A DNA stretch of 64,000 nt from Porphyra umbilicalis (taxonomy: Eukaryota > Rhodophyta > Bangiophyceae > Bangiales > Bangiaceae). The DNA lies in assembly GCA_002049455.2 (NCBI GenBank), contig KV918761.1, positions 744,001 to 808,000 of the forward strand, given 5' to 3'. Position numbers and translations under genes: made by a program. The notes beneath the pieces were generated by a model that worked only from the letters and a program-made list of their open reading frames with translations, ran no database searches and was not told the DNA's origin. This document shows, in pieces, positions 21,077 through 32,185 of the stretch. Every line of letters starts with the position of its first letter. The first letter of the stretch is position 1.

Positions 21077-23581
21077 ATGGGTCGTGGACGTGACCGGCAG
21101 CGGCGGAACCATCACAGCGGCAGTGACGAGTGGAGCGACGGGTACGGCAGCGGCTCAGTCGGACGGTTCTTTTCCTCAGACGAGGAGGTCGGCGTCGTTG
21201 GCCGTCGGCGGCGGCGTGACAGCGGTGGCGGAGGTGGTGGAGGTGGTGGTGGCTCGTCCCTCCACCATGGCCACGGGGAGCCCCCCCGCCGCAGCGGTGG
21301 CGGCGGCGGCGGCACCCGAGGTGATGGTGGCGACGTGGGGGTGGCCGCCCCCAGCGGGCGCTCCCACAAGCGCACCCGCTCCCCGCCGCCGTCGGGCTCG
21401 GCGCCGCCCACCCGATACGAGCGGGCCGACTACTATGGCCACGGGTGGGGCAGTGGGGATGGCGGTGGCGGGCGGAAAGGCCGGCACGAGCCACCCGACA
21501 CGTCTGGCCGGTCGTCGCGGACGGAGCGTTCGCGGGCTCGCCGCTCCGCCCGCCGCGGCGGGGAAGATGGGGCCGCCACCGCGGGTGGTGTCGTCTTTGG
21601 GGTGGGCGGCCTGAGCCTTGGGGGCTTGAGCACCGGCCTCCGCACGGCGGGCGGGCTCGTCCACAACCGCATGTCGTCACTGCTCTCGCGGGAGACGCCC
21701 GGCGCGTTTGACGATGCGGGCGGCACCGGCCGCCGCGACGGTGGCGGCGGCCGCCCGTCGGCGGTGGCGTCTGGCGGGCGCCGCCGCTCCACGCGCGGCG
21801 GCGGCGGCGGGTCGCCCAAACACCCCTCCACCCCACCGTCGGTGCTTGGCCGCCTGCACGGCGCGCTCCCCGTCACGGGCCAAGGTTGGGGCCTCCTCTT
21901 GCTGTCGGTGTTGCTCCTCTTTTACATTGTCGACTTTTTCGCCATCCTCGACGCGCCGTCCATGGCGCCCCTGACGTCCGCGGCGGGCGCGCCGGCGGCG
22001 GCGGGCGGCGGCGGCGCCCCGCCGCCGGTGCGGATGGTGCCGCTGCGGGAGGACGCGGACGATGCGGGGACGGTCGATGCGGCGGCCGCGCCGCCTGCAG
22101 CACCGGCGGTGGCGCCGCCGCCGGCCGCCGCGGGGGTGGTGGGTGCGTCATCGCCGGATGGCGCATCGTCGTTGGACGGCACCACCACCACTGCCGGTGA
22201 CACTGCCACGGGTGTCACGTCCCCGGCGGTGGCGGTGGCGGCCGGCCCGGCCGCTGCCGTTGTGGCGCCCACTGGGGAGGGCGCCGCCGCTGACGGGGGC
22301 GCGCCGGGCGGGGCGCCGGCGGCGCTGAGCGGGGCACCAGTGACGGCACCGGACGCGGCAGGGGCGGCGGCCGGAACGGTCGGCGCGGACGGACGCCCGC
22401 TCCACCCCTTCAACCGCAACATGGACGACCTGCAGGTGCCGGCTGGGACAGGCAAGCTCGACAAGGACGCTGTCGCGGGGTACTACCGCAAGCTCGCACA
22501 GGCGTACCTGGCGCCCTTTGCCAATGGCATCTTTCGGCAGCTCTTCTTTGACGTCCTCCGCCGCAAGACGTACTCGTTGACGCCGCCGGGCGCCAACAAG
22601 GGCATCCAATCCATGCTGCTGCAGATCATTGACGGCAAGGTGTACTTGCTGGACCCGTACGAGGTGCCAAAGAACGCCAAGCCCTTTTACCGCGCCCGCA
22701 TCAATGAGATCATTTGGTTGCTGAGCCGGCTGGCGACCGCCGGCCGCGTCCGCAACACTGAGTTCCTGATCGCCATCCACGATTGCGTGCAGACGGTCAA
22801 CAAGGAGCACACGTATCGGGGCGCCCACTTTACCGAAAGCAACCCGGTGTTCACCATTGTCAGCTGCAACTTTTCCGACAACATCCCCTTTCCCATGTGG
22901 GAGGGCAACGCCGACCGCGGCGGCGGCTTTGAGTCGTGGGACGGGTACGTCAAGGAGTACGCGGCGGACTCGACGCCGTGGGCGGACAAGGTGTCCAAGG
23001 CGGTCTTTCGGGGCGGCAACCGGCCGAGCATGTACTTTAAGGACAAGGCCGACGCGGACACCCAGTGCGACGCGGTCGGCCGCACGCGGTTGCTGCACCT
23101 GGCCGAGACGGAGCCGACCTCCTTTGACGTGTCCATTGGCGGCACCTGCGGCGGCAAACACACCGCCCTCTCCCGCCTGACGCCGCAGGAGCAGCACCAC
23201 TTCAAGTACATCCTCTACGCGGAAGGCAACTGCTTTTGGGCGGACCGCGTGAACATGCAGGTTTTTGGGCCGTCGGCGGTCATCAAGCAGGAGACGCCAT
23301 GCGGGCAGTTTTGGGAGCCGCTGCTACGGCCGTTCACCCACTACATCCCGACCGACTTTTTTTTCCGCGACACGTCGGCGCAGGTGGCGTGGGCGACCAC
23401 CCACGACGCGGAGGTGCAGGCCGTGGTGGCGGCGGCCAACGCGTTTGCGTGGAACTTCCTAACCCTGGCGGGCATTGAGACGTACGTGGAGGTGCTGCTC
23501 GACGAGTACACCAAGCTCCTCGTCGACCCGACCATCAAGCTCGAGACGGGGGCGATTGAGGTGACCAACCAAAAGGTGTAG
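21077..23581 (+). CDS. Glycosyltransferase family 90 (CAP10/POGLUT-like), type II membrane protein, paralogue 1
   Basis: A predicted Golgi/ER glycosyltransferase of 834 residues; the family includes protein O-glucosyl/xylosyltransferases and fungal CAP10. Acceptor and donor here are unknown. Residues 1-265 are a low-complexity Arg/Ser/Gly cytosolic tail. One membrane anchor (GWGLLLLSVLLLFYIVDFFA) lies at about 268-290, followed by an Ala/Pro-rich stem to about 440. The catalytic domain is about 443-834, with AVFRGGNRP (about 642), HHFKYILYAEGNCFWADR (about 706) and HYIPTDFFF (about 754), matching the GT90 signatures (FRG, HKY.l.dG...R, HYvP). I chose ATG 21077 (MGRGRDRQRRN) over the upstream in-frame ATG at 20978, which lies in pyrimidine-rich leader. 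It is tail to tail with a one-helix-protein gene, an arrangement repeated inverted at 31.8-35.4 kb. Confidence 0.85.
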   Translation: MGRGRDRQRRNHHSGSDEWSDGYGSGSVGRFFSSDEEVGVVGRRRRRDSGGGGGGGGGGSSLHHGHGEPPRRSGGGGGGTRGDGGDVGVAAPSGRSHKRTRSPPPSGSAPPTRYERADYYGHGWGSGDGGGGRKGRHEPPDTSGRSSRTERSRARRSARRGGEDGAATAGGVVFGVGGLSLGGLSTGLRTAGGLVHNRMSSLLSRETPGAFDDAGGTGRRDGGGGRPSAVASGGRRRSTRGGGGGSPKHPSTPPSVLGRLHGALPVTGQGWGLLLLSVLLLFYIVDFFAILDAPSMAPLTSAAGAPAAAGGGGAPPPVRMVPLREDADDAGTVDAAAAPPAAPAVAPPPAAAGVVGASSPDGASSLDGTTTTAGDTATGVTSPAVAVAAGPAAAVVAPTGEGAAADGGAPGGAPAALSGAPVTAPDAAGAAAGTVGADGRPLHPFNRNMDDLQVPAGTGKLDKDAVAGYYRKLAQAYLAPFANGIFRQLFFDVLRRKTYSLTPPGANKGIQSMLLQIIDGKVYLLDPYEVPKNAKPFYRARINEIIWLLSRLATAGRVRNTEFLIAIHDCVQTVNKEHTYRGAHFTESNPVFTIVSCNFSDNIPFPMWEGNADRGGGFESWDGYVKEYAADSTPWADKVSKAVFRGGNRPSMYFKDKADADTQCDAVGRTRLLHLAETEPTSFDVSIGGTCGGKHTALSRLTPQEQHHFKYILYAEGNCFWADRVNMQVFGPSAVIKQETPCGQFWEPLLRPFTHYIPTDFFFRDTSAQVAWATTHDAEVQAVVAAANAFAWNFLTLAGIETYVEVLLDEYTKLLVDPTIKLETGAIEVTNQKV

Positions 23582-24458
23582 GGCGCCGGCAGGGCATGCG
23601 GAGGGGAGGAGCGGGAGGCGAGTAGCGTGAGGCGAGGTCGGCGCGGGTGGGCGCTTGGGAGGCAGGCGCCGCTGGATGGACGGGGGGGGGATCAGAACGT
23701 CCTGCCCATTGTATCTGCGATGTGCGAGCGACGGTGTGCTTCTGCTCGCGCGTGTGGTACGGGTCCATAGGGTGCGCCAGGAGCCTGCCCCAAGAGTGAT
23801 GTGACAGTGTCTCAAGCGTCGCTAGGCCTCGGCATTGGACACACACATGGCCTGGAACAGGCACAATCGGGTTAGGGTCTCTTTCAAGGGCTCGACGTAC
23901 TGTGCCTGGCGCGCTACAGGGCAGCAGATGCAATGCTGCCGGCCGCCGCGAACTTGTCACGCATGGAAAGTATCGTCGCGGTCACCACAAGTTGACGACC
24001 ACTGCACTCTTCTCGCTCCTGCCCGCGTTTATTCGACGATACGATGCTTTGGTCATTTCGTGTCTTTGCCATGAGTTGCAGACCATGCGGTACAGAGGGC
24101 ACTGCAGCTTGCTTCAAGGAGTGGAACCATGCCAGTGACCAGTTTTCAGCAGAACCGAGCAGTTTAGTGACCAGAGCTGAGATTGAACACAGAGCGTTAG
24201 AGCACTGTGGATGGGGATGCGAGACGCCGATGACGGGATGGTTGTAGTTTTCTATAAAAATGAAACGGTCGCGTATGTACATGGGGTTCACGTCACAATC
24301 GGCATAAAGGAGTCCTCGGTCAATAGCGGCACGTTGCCACTGTTCTTGCCTTCAAGCGCCCGCCGTACGGCGAGGCACCGCTGGACACCCGGGGTCAGCA
24401 CACTGCCTTGCCCGGCACCTTTGACGCCACCGCCCGACCGCCCAACCGCCTCACCACC
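23582..24458. other. Convergent intergenic region between GT90 and one-helix genes (left arm)
   Basis: Shared 3' flank of two convergent genes. It is clearly homologous to 32186-33062 in inverted orientation except for a middle section (about 23850-24230) that does not align by eye. No gene recognised. Confidence 0.5.
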
Positions 24459-24800
24459 TTACTGGCCAAACAGCGTCGCGGCGTTGGCCGCCAGCTGCGC
24501 CGGGTTGAGCGCCGCCAGCTGCTGCGCAATGGTCGGGTGCGCCGGGTTGAGGATTTGCGTGCCGAGCGCGAGCACAAAGCCAATCATGGCAAACCGCCCG
24601 TTCCACACCTCCGCGTACGGGGTCCACCCGTCGGGCTTGGTCGGCACGTTCTCAAAGTCCTCCCCGACCATCCGCAGCGACGCGCGGGTGGCGACCGGCG
24701 CGGCTGCGACGCGGGCACCGGCAAAGCCAGACGTCCGAGGGGAGACAGCCGCCGCCACGGGGGCGCGGACGGACAGGGACACGCCGCTGACAAACGCCAT
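24459..24800 (-). CDS. Plastid one-helix light-harvesting-like protein (OHP/HLIP type), copy 1
   Basis: 113 residues. Residues about 1-44 look like a plastid transit peptide (Ser/Ala/Val/Arg-rich, few acids, with SGFAGARVAA). The mature part carries WTPYAEVWNGRFAMIGFVLA, the chlorophyll-binding helix signature ExxNGRxAMIGF of LHC, ELIP and HLIP proteins, followed by one membrane span and a short Ala/Gln/Asn-rich tail ending ATLFGQ. One-helix proteins sit in the thylakoid membrane and are linked to photoprotection and pigment-protein assembly; the exact role here is inferred. The protein is identical to the copy at 31844-32185 although four synonymous differences are visible in the DNA. The start ATG is preceded by a CT-rich leader ending CACTCCAACA, the same in both copies. 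Confidence 0.85.
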   Translation of the reverse strand: MAFVSGVSLSVRAPVAAAVSPRTSGFAGARVAAAPVATRASLRMVGEDFENVPTKPDGWTPYAEVWNGRFAMIGFVLALGTQILNPAHPTIAQQLAALNPAQLAANAATLFGQ

Positions 24801-24965
24801 TGTTGGAGTGGGAGAGGAGGAAGGAGAGGGGGGAGGAGGGGGGAGGAGGGTGTACGTGAAGGTGTTGGGAGTGTGGGGTGGGTTGGATGTGGATGGGTGG
24901 ACAGTGAGATCGAAGGTACTTTGGTGCTGGACAGGGTGGGTCAAGGGAGTGCGAGACCAGCACAG

Positions 24966-24973
24966 TTTATATA
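24966..24973 (-). promoter_or_regulatory. Candidate TATA box for one-helix gene copy 1
   Basis: TATATAAA on the minus strand about 165 bp upstream of the start codon, at the end of a CT-rich leader. The duplicated copy has only a weaker match (ATACATATATT, about 31670) at a similar distance. Confidence 0.4.
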
Positions 24974-25850
24974 GCTCATGAGCGACGGCAGCAGGCAAGT
25001 CACCAGAGCAAAACCTGCGCCAGGTCGGGCAGGCGCTCCGGGTGGGTGCGCGGCGGCGCATTGCCCCACGCAGCGCCAGCTGCGACGCCGCGCCAGAGCC
25101 CGTTGCGCCGCCCGATGTGGACGGGTGGCGGCTGCTGCCGCCACCAGCGGCTGCTGCCGCCACCAACGGATCCCAAGCGTAGCAAAGAGACGCACGCGCG
25201 TTGAATCTCTCCATGCGCCGACCACACACGACGGCGGCTTGTGGTCAGTCGGCGAATGGAACGCCGCACCATGATGCATCCATTCCGGTCCGCCACCGGT
25301 GGAACCACAAGAATCGCAGGCTGGCCAGCGTGTGGTCTCTAAAAGACGCGCGTGTCGCAGGAAAGTGGACACCTGGATGGCTCAGACTGGCCGATGTCGC
25401 GGCCTGCTGGATGCAAAAGACATGTTCGTGCCGCTACCGCGTGGAAGGCGAGAAGCGAGACAGGTCAATTATGCAGCTCTTACATATTAATTTACTTTTG
25501 CTATTTAATCCATTTTCATATTGTTCACAACAAAGGTACACATGACGTATTTAGTAGCACCCTTCCGGGCAGTTTTTTTTCTTGATAGTTAGGCCAAGTA
25601 GGCCTCGACATTTTCTTGATCGCTCACACCATCGTCTTGCTGTCACTGCATTGAGCGCTGTCGTGCACGATCGCTGACAAACCGGACGACACTTCCAAGG
25701 CCCTGCTTTCCTTTCTCAGTGCCCGCGTTGACGGCTCGGATCGTAGGGATCGCCGCGGGTCGGTGCACCCTGCCTTGTTATCTCCCTCCTTCCCTTCGTC
25801 TATCTTTCTCTTCTTTCTGCGTTGCGGCTGCGTCTTCCCTTGCTTCCGCC
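24974..25850. other. Upstream region shared by divergent one-helix and Rpn9 genes
   Basis: No gene recognised. It contains a direct duplication of CGGCTGCTGCCGCCACCA (about 25130-25160) and a lower-GC block around 25480-25620. It is presumably the promoter zone for the genes on both sides. Confidence 0.4.
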
Positions 25851-27704
25851 ATGGACGTGGAAATTCTCGATGGCGGCGCCTTCATTGCGCAACGCGTCAA
25901 CGATGCGGGCGACGGGCCGGAGGCGGCGCCGCTGACCCGCATCGCGGACTTGTACACGCGGGCGCTGTGGTACGTTTGAGGGTCCTCGGTTCTCCCAGAT
26001 GGCGCTGCCACGTGATCAGGCGGACGACGCGAGCGATGGCGCTTTATTCTTGAGAGGGCGCTGTCAGGCCGGCGATGCGAGCGATTGGTGAGCACTGGGT
26101 TATATCCATCTGTCGAGTTCAAGTGCCGAAGAGGTCCAATGAGTGAGAACAGGTCATAATGAGCAGTTTGTTCATCGAGGGAGCTCTCTGACAGAGCTGC
26201 TAGGCTGAAGGGTGACGCGTCTGTCTGGGTCTGTGCATCGCATCGGGAGGTTACGCTTTGCGAGCAAAGTTTCTCTGTGCACACCTAGGCGTGCTCGTGT
26301 CAGGGTAAGATATCTGACGATGAGGTGGTCTCGTGGGCGTTTTGCGCTGTCGTGTGGGCTGATTCGATGATTTTTCCTGTGTGACGTGCTGTCGTGTTCG
26401 TAGGCATCAGCTGACTGAGGTGAGTTTTGTGCTCTGGCCTCTTCTTCGTATCATACGCGATGGCCACCAGCTCGATACTGGTGCCGGCACGTCTCGCCCG
26501 GTCTGTGCAAAGGGCAGTCCGCTGCCATCACGGACGTTCGGTGTTTGTCCGGCAGTCTACTGACATCCACCGGGGCTCTGGTTGTCTCGTTTCATTGTAT
26601 GTATTTCTGCCGTCGTCCATTGATGGCACCTCCCTGGGACTGGTGTTTCTGCGTCACTATCTGCAGGAGCTCAAGACGATGGTCGCGGCCAATCCCCCAG
26701 CCATCTCGGGCCTGACGGCCTTATACTCGTCCTTTATCAAGGAGTTTGAGGCGAAGCTCAACCCCGTCTCCCTCGTGTACATCCTCATTGACATTGCGGC
26801 GACAGATTACGCGGAGAAGCCTACGGAGGCTATTGACTTCCTGTCCATCACCAACAAGCCCGTGATCGAGACGGACACGGAGGCCCATATCCTGATGTTA
26901 TCCGAGCTAGCTCACCTGCACCTGGCCGCCGGTGACACGGACCAGGCGAGTGCCCTTCTCGGTACCGCCCGGTCGCTGGTCGAGTCTTCGTCTGAGCTCG
27001 CCGCGGCCATCCACTCGGCCTTCTACCGCGTCGCGTCCGAGTACCACAAGCGTATGGGCACCGCCGCGGAGTTTTACCGCAACGCCCTCCAACTGCTGGC
27101 CTACACCCCCGTCGACAGCCTCCCTCCGGTCGAGCAGCTGCAGCTGGCGTTTGACGTTGCCATCGCGGCGGTGGTCGGCGAGGACATTTACAACTTTGGG
27201 GAGGTGCTCTCCCACGCGGTCGTCACCGCCCTGGCGGGCACGGAGCATGCGTGGCTCCACCAGCTGTTGGTGGCCTTCCAGGCGGGCGACCTCGGCGCTT
27301 TTGACTCGGTCTGTGCGTCCGCGGCGTCGGTGATGAACACACAGCCGGCGCTGGTGGCGGGTGCGGACTTCATCCGCCAAAAAGTGACGCTGTGCGCGCT
27401 GATGACGCTCGCCACGGGTGGTGGACAAGGCGGCGGTGGCGTGCTGTCGTTTTCTGCCATTGCCGAGTCGTGCCGCCTCCCCGTAGAGGAGGTGGACTTT
27501 TTGGTGATGCGTGCTCTGAGCCTCGGTCTTGTGTCGGGCGTCATGGACGGCGTCGACCAAAAGTTGACCGTCACGCGCGTGCAGCCGCGGGTGGTCGGCA
27601 GGGAGGCGGTGGGTGGGATGGCCCAGCGGCTGGACGCCTGGTGCGGGTCGCTGGATGGGACGGTCAAGTTCCTGGAGGGCGAGTCGGTGGGCCTTGTGAA
27701 TTAA
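25851..27704 (+). CDS. RPN9: 26S proteasome lid subunit Rpn9/PSMD13, three exons including a 16-nt microexon
   Basis: A non-ATPase lid subunit of the 26S proteasome regulatory particle. Proposed exons: 25851-25969, 26404-26419 and 26667-27704, giving 390 residues, close to PSMD13 (about 376). Exon 1 encodes MDVEILDGGAF...LYTRALW; exon 2 supplies only HQLTE; exon 3 begins ELKTMVAANPP. Joined, this gives LYTRALWHQLTEELK, matching the family's LY..KLWHQLT. Later landmarks: LYSSFIKEFEAKLNPVSLV, VVGEDIYNFGEVLSH, then the PCI-domain part LSFSAIAESCRLPVEEVDF and LVMRALSLGLVSGVMD. Introns are GTACGT...TAG (434 nt, phase 2) and GTGAGT...CAG (247 nt, phase 0). ATG 25851 has good context (CCGCCATGG). 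The locus lies between the arms of the segmental duplication and is single-copy here. Confidence 0.9.
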
Positions 27705-28088
27705 AGAGGTGCGGCCCCGCCCGCCATTGTCGTCTGCCTCGACTGTGCGTTTGTGGCTTCCTCACTGAGCGTTGCTATGCGCCGTCTTGCGTTCTTGCTC
27801 TTGCTCTGGACGAGCCCACTCGAGTTGACGTCTAAACCGCGTGCACGCCCCCTCCGCGCTACAGGTGGAAGCGGGTGCCCAGCCGACCCCAGTCGCCACG
27901 TCGCTAAGTCGGTCGAGAGCCGGTCGAGTGCCTATACCCCAACACGATGTTTCGCTGGCGCAAGGGAGCGCTACTCATGCAGTTGCAGAACAAAGCGCCG
28001 TGCCAGTGACCGTCCAAACGAGGCGCCCGGCGCCTCGGCTGCACCCGTGCGCCCCCACCGCAGATCACCGCTACCTCGGTGCCCCGCG

Positions 28089-30890
28089 TCACGCCAGCGG
28101 GGGCGGCACCACCCCCGCCACCGCCAGCAGTTCGAGCGCCTCACGCCCGCCCAACGACACGACGCCAAGGCGGTCTTGGAGCACGCGGTGCACCGCCGGG
28201 GGGTCGTCCGCGCCGAGCTCCCCGCCGCCCTCCCCAAAGTGGGCAACCAACACGCGGAGGACGTCCTCCCCCCCCCCCCCCCTCCCCCCCCCCCCAGCGT
28301 GCGTCCGCCCGCTACCGCCACCTTGCCGCCCAGCCGCAGCACCCGCCCCGCCTCCTCCACCCGCCGCACCGCCACCCCCGGCCGCGTCGTCACCGCCGCC
28401 CACACGGCCACGACCGCCGCCGCGTCGGCGGCGGCTTGCATCGCCGCCGCCGCGGCGGGCGCCCCCCCCCCCGCCGCGCCACCCGCCGCCGCGCGGGCGC
28501 GGCGCCCCCACCCGCCGCGGCCTGGGAAGGGCGTGGCCGCCCGCAGGAGGAGCGCCGGGAACCAGCCGCCGACGGCGCGCGCGGCGGGGCGCCACGCGCC
28601 CGCCGCCACCGACCGGTCGACGGCGGCGGGGGGGATGGCGGCGAGGAGGTGGGCGGTGCCGCCGAGGGCGGCCGCCAAGTCTGGCGACGGGGGGGGGAGC
28701 GCCACCGCCCCACCGCCGGCGGCGCCGGCCTTGACGGCCGCCGCCACCGCCGCGGCGGCCGCCGACGTCGGTCCGGGCAGCGACCGCAGGGACGCGCCAT
28801 AGGCCCGCGTCGCCGACCGAAAGGCGTCGTCGAGGAGGGACCCGACGCTCGCGGTCAGCGACGCGGCCGTCGCGCGCAGCAGCAGCACGTCCTCCTCAAA
28901 GATGCCCCCCGGCGCCGATGCGGCGGTGGGGTTGGGCGGGGCGCCATCGCCGCCACCCCTGGCGGCAGCGCCCGCCGCCACCGCCGCCGCCGCCGCCTCG
29001 GCCAGGCGGATGTAAAAGAGGGAGTCGGCACGGTCGACGATCGCGTCGGCGAGCCGCGTCGCCACGTACGCCGAGCGGCAGGCGGTGGCGACCGCCGCCG
29101 CGCCCGCGCGGGCCGCTTCGGGCCCCCCCCCGAGCGCCGCCGCCGCCTCCACCGCGTCGCCCGACCCGCCGAGCTCCTCCCGCACGGCCGCGAGGAGGGG
29201 CAACTCGACGCGGCGCACAAAGGCGGCGGCGCCGGCCACCCGCGCCATCCCCCGCGACGTGGCCGACGCGGCGGTGACGGCGCGGAGGGTGGCAGCGACG
29301 GCCGCCTCGGGGGCCGACAGCTCCTCCCCGCCCCCGCCCTCGTCGTCGGGGTCCCCATCGTCCACCCCCCCGCCGGTGCCGCCGCCGTCGGCAGGGGCGG
29401 CCATGGCAGCGGCGAGGGCAGATAACACGCGGGGCAGCGCCACCCGCACCGCCGCGCCCGTCCACGCGCCGAAAAAGGGGCGGTCTGCCACCAGGTAGGC
29501 GAGCGCCGACGGCGCGGGCGGTGGGTGCGCCCCGACCCCCCCTCCGCCCCCCGTCGCAGCCGCGCCGAGGCCCGCCACGAGGCTCGCGTCAAAGGCGGCC
29601 GCCGCGTCGGCGGCGTGGAGTACGAGGGCGTCGGCGCCCGCCTCCCCCGCCACCGCCGCCACATCGTCGCCGACCTTGGCCGCGTACACCCGCGCGTACG
29701 CGTCGGCGGCGGCCAGGGTGGCCGGCACCCCCGCGGGCGGGCCCGCCGCGCCCCCAACCGGCACGTAGGGGAAGCGCAGGGCGAGGCGGGAGAGCAGCGG
29801 GCCCGCCTCGGCCAGCCGCGCGAGCGCGTACTCGGCCGCCCACTCGGGGCGGTCGACGCGGTCCATGCCCAGACCCGCAGACGCCGCGTCGCGGGTGCCC
29901 CCCAACGTCGAGCCGGCGGCGGCAGCGGCGGCCGCGTCGGCGGACCGGCCGGCGCCCAGAAAGTGGTACTTGAAGCGCGCGAGCGGCGCGCGCAGCAGGG
30001 CGGCGGCGGCCCAGCTCGGCACGGGCGGCGCGTCGGGCGCCCCCCCCCCCCCGACGCCTCTGCGGGCGCGCCCAACACCGTATCCTGCAGGCGCTCGAGC
30101 GCGCCGAGGAGGCGCTGCAGCGCGTCGACATCCCCGTCGGGCACGCCCGCCCACCCCCCCCGCGGCGGCACGACCGGCCACCCGAGCCGCCCGAGCGCCG
30201 TGTCGATGCGGTTGACCAACGCCGCCCGCACTTTGCCGACGCCGCCAACCGCCAAGGAGCGGGCGGCGCGGGCCACGCCCGGCGCCACACCCCCGCGGCG
30301 CGGGCCCGGCAGCGCCGCCAGCGCCCGCACCGAGGCGAGGAGGTCGGCGACTTGCGCAACGCCCGCGGGTGGCGCCGCCGCCGCCGTCGCCCGGCCACCA
30401 GCCGGCACCACCCCCCACGCGTCCGCGGCGGGCGCCGCCGCGCCGCCGCCACCGCCCCCCCCCCCCGCCCGAGGAGCGCCTCCACGACGCGACCGTGCGC
30501 GTCGCCAACCGCCCGCACGGCGGTGAGGGCGGCGAGTTGCGCCTCGGCGGCCGCGGCGGCGGCCGCCGCGTCGGCGGCCGCCGCGTCGCGCTCCGCCGCC
30601 GCCTCGGCGGCGGCGTCGAGCTCCGCCACCGCCGCGATGGCGGCGTCGAGTTTGGTCCGCGTCCCCGCCAGCCGCGCGCCCGCGGCGGCGCGGAGGGTGG
30701 CGACCCGCGACGCGGCGGCGGCCGCCGCCGCGTCAGCCGCCGCCGCCTGCGTGGCCGTCGCGGCCGCCGCGGCGGGCGCCGACGAGAGGGAGCCGACGGT
30801 TGGGAAGGCGACGGCGAGGAAGGCGGGGATGGAGGTGGAGGAGGCAACGGCGGCCGCCATGTCCACGTCCGCCCAGGAGCGCTTGGCCAT
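28089..30890 (-). CDS. RINT1/Tip20/MAG2-like Dsl1-complex tether, frame broken at three C-runs
   Basis: A probable subunit of the Dsl1/NRZ complex that tethers Golgi-derived vesicles at the ER. About 930 residues starting MAKRSWADVDMAAAV. The N-terminal part is an Ala-rich coiled coil (about residues 40-130). The RINT1/TIP1 region contains RFKYHFLGAGRSAD, DRPEWAAEYALARL, DSLFYIRLAEAA and GIFEEDVLLLRATAASLTA, then DDAFRSATRAYGASL, in family order. The C-terminus is VLRVLVAHFG...ALELLAVAGV. Four frame segments meet at C-runs near 30455-30466, 30040-30052 and 28268-28295 (plus-strand coordinates). All three shifts have the same sign, equal to one missing base each, and conserved sequence continues across each. 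I therefore treat it as an intact gene with consensus-length errors. Convergent with Rpn9, 385 bp apart. Confidence 0.7.
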
Positions 30891-31843
30891 GGTCGGCGGC
30901 GGGGGTGGGGCCCCAAACGGGGCGCGGGGAAATGGGGGGTGCGCGGCAGGCCGGCCGCCCGCGGCGGCGGAGGGTGGCGCGCCGACCGCGGGCGGGCGAC
31001 GAGGTCGCGCGCCGACGGGGGCGGCGTGGCGCGTCGCAGCACCTGCCGGGAGCGGGACAGGGGGTCTCGAAGGGCGGCCGCCCGCCGCGCCGCGCGCGCC
31101 GCGGCACCGTGCGCCCGGGGGGGGCGATGGCGGTGCGGGTGCCAACGGCGCCTGCAACTGACATTGGCTGTGTTGGTCCCTCGTCGTGACGAGGTGGGCG
31201 GAAAAGGGCTGGCGCGCGGGGCGCCGCGGTGCAAGCCAGGAGTTGAGCTCTTGGATAAGCAAGTACAAAAATTGGCGCCGTGAAAAGGAAAGTACAATCC
31301 TGTCTTTCTCAAGTCCAACCAAATTTTCGAATGATGAGGAGTGCATTCATGGTGTGCGTGGATGCATGTGTTCCGCACGTGCCATTCGCACGCCGCCCGT
31401 CTTGGCACTTGCATGCCTGACCGCAGAGCCGCCTCCACCAAAGTAGACACGGTCGCCCGAGGCGTCACGCGCCTCCACGTGTGGCCACGCTGCATGCATG
31501 CAACCACAAACGGAGCGGATCTGCGGCCGCGTGTCCGCTTCCACGGACCGCGGGCGGCAGCCTCCCGCCGCCCGCGAGTGCGCGGCTGGCAGCTCGCCCC
31601 GTAGCGCGGCTGGTGCTCGGCAGAGACCGCGGCCACGGCGGCGCGCGGCACGGACCAGCGCCCCAACTGATACATATATTCGAGTCTCCTCGCTCACATG
31701 GCCTGGTCCTCAGCAGCATCACTCCCACACACGTCCGCCGTCTACTCACCTACATCTAACCCATCCCACCCTCCCAACACCTTCCCACACACGCCCTTCT
31801 CCCGCTCTTCCGCCCCTCTCCACCCACCTCTCCCACTCCAACA
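30891..31843. other. Divergent promoter region of RINT1-like and one-helix copy 2 genes
   Basis: No gene recognised. It includes the right-arm duplication boundary at about 31690-31700. A weak TATA-like ATACATATATT lies near 31670, and a conserved CT-rich leader (TCTCCCACTCCAACA) immediately precedes the one-helix start. Confidence 0.4.
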
Positions 31844-32185
31844 ATGGCGTTTGTCAGCGGCGTCTCCCTCTCCGTCCGCGCCCCCGTGGCGGCGGCTGTC
31901 TCCCCTCGGACGTCTGGCTTTGCCGGTGCCCGCGTCGCGGCCGCGCCGGTCGCCACCCGCGCGTCGCTGCGGATGGTCGGGGAGGACTTTGAGAACGTGC
32001 CAACCAAGCCCGACGGGTGGACCCCGTACGCGGAGGTGTGGAACGGGCGGTTTGCCATGATTGGCTTTGTGCTCGCGCTCGGCACGCAAATCCTCAACCC
32101 GGCGCACCCGACCATTGCGCAGCAGCTGGCGGCGCTCAACCCGGCGCAGCTGGCGGCCAACGCCGCGACGCTGTTTGGCCAGTAA
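31844..32185 (+). CDS. Plastid one-helix light-harvesting-like protein, copy 2
   Basis: 113 residues, amino-acid identical to copy 1 at 24459-24800. Transit-peptide-like N-terminus, then PYAEVWNGRFAMIGFVLALG with the ExxNGRxAMIGF chlorophyll-binding signature and one predicted thylakoid span. The DNA differs from copy 1 at four synonymous sites I can see (for example GTCTCCCTCTCC against GTGTCCCTGTCC, and CCAACC against CCGACC). Identity of protein with divergence in the linked GT90 genes points to strong purifying selection or recent gene conversion. It is tail to tail with GT90 paralogue 2. Expression could differ from copy 1, because the TATA-like element upstream is weaker. Confidence 0.85.
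   Translation: MAFVSGVSLSVRAPVAAAVSPRTSGFAGARVAAAPVATRASLRMVGEDFENVPTKPDGWTPYAEVWNGRFAMIGFVLALGTQILNPAHPTIAQQLAALNPAQLAANAATLFGQ

Larger units (their letters stand above)
21077..24950 (+). repeat. Left arm of an inverted segmental duplication (GT90 + one-helix gene)
   Basis: The GT90 gene, the 0.85-kb gap and the one-helix-protein gene with its leader match 31700-35432 in inverted orientation. The intergenic part is also alignable (GGCATGCGGAGGGG, AAGAGTGATGTGACAGTG, ACCGAGGACTCC, TATGCCGATTGTGACGTGA), so this is one duplication and not two independent gene copies. Similarity fades near 24950. Confidence 0.85.

Noticed and set aside
27971-31675. A 1,234-codon minus-strand open frame read as one huge protein
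   Set aside because: Only its middle contains the RINT1-like sequence. Its N-terminal third and last part are out of frame with the conserved segments, which lie in the other two frames and meet at C-runs.
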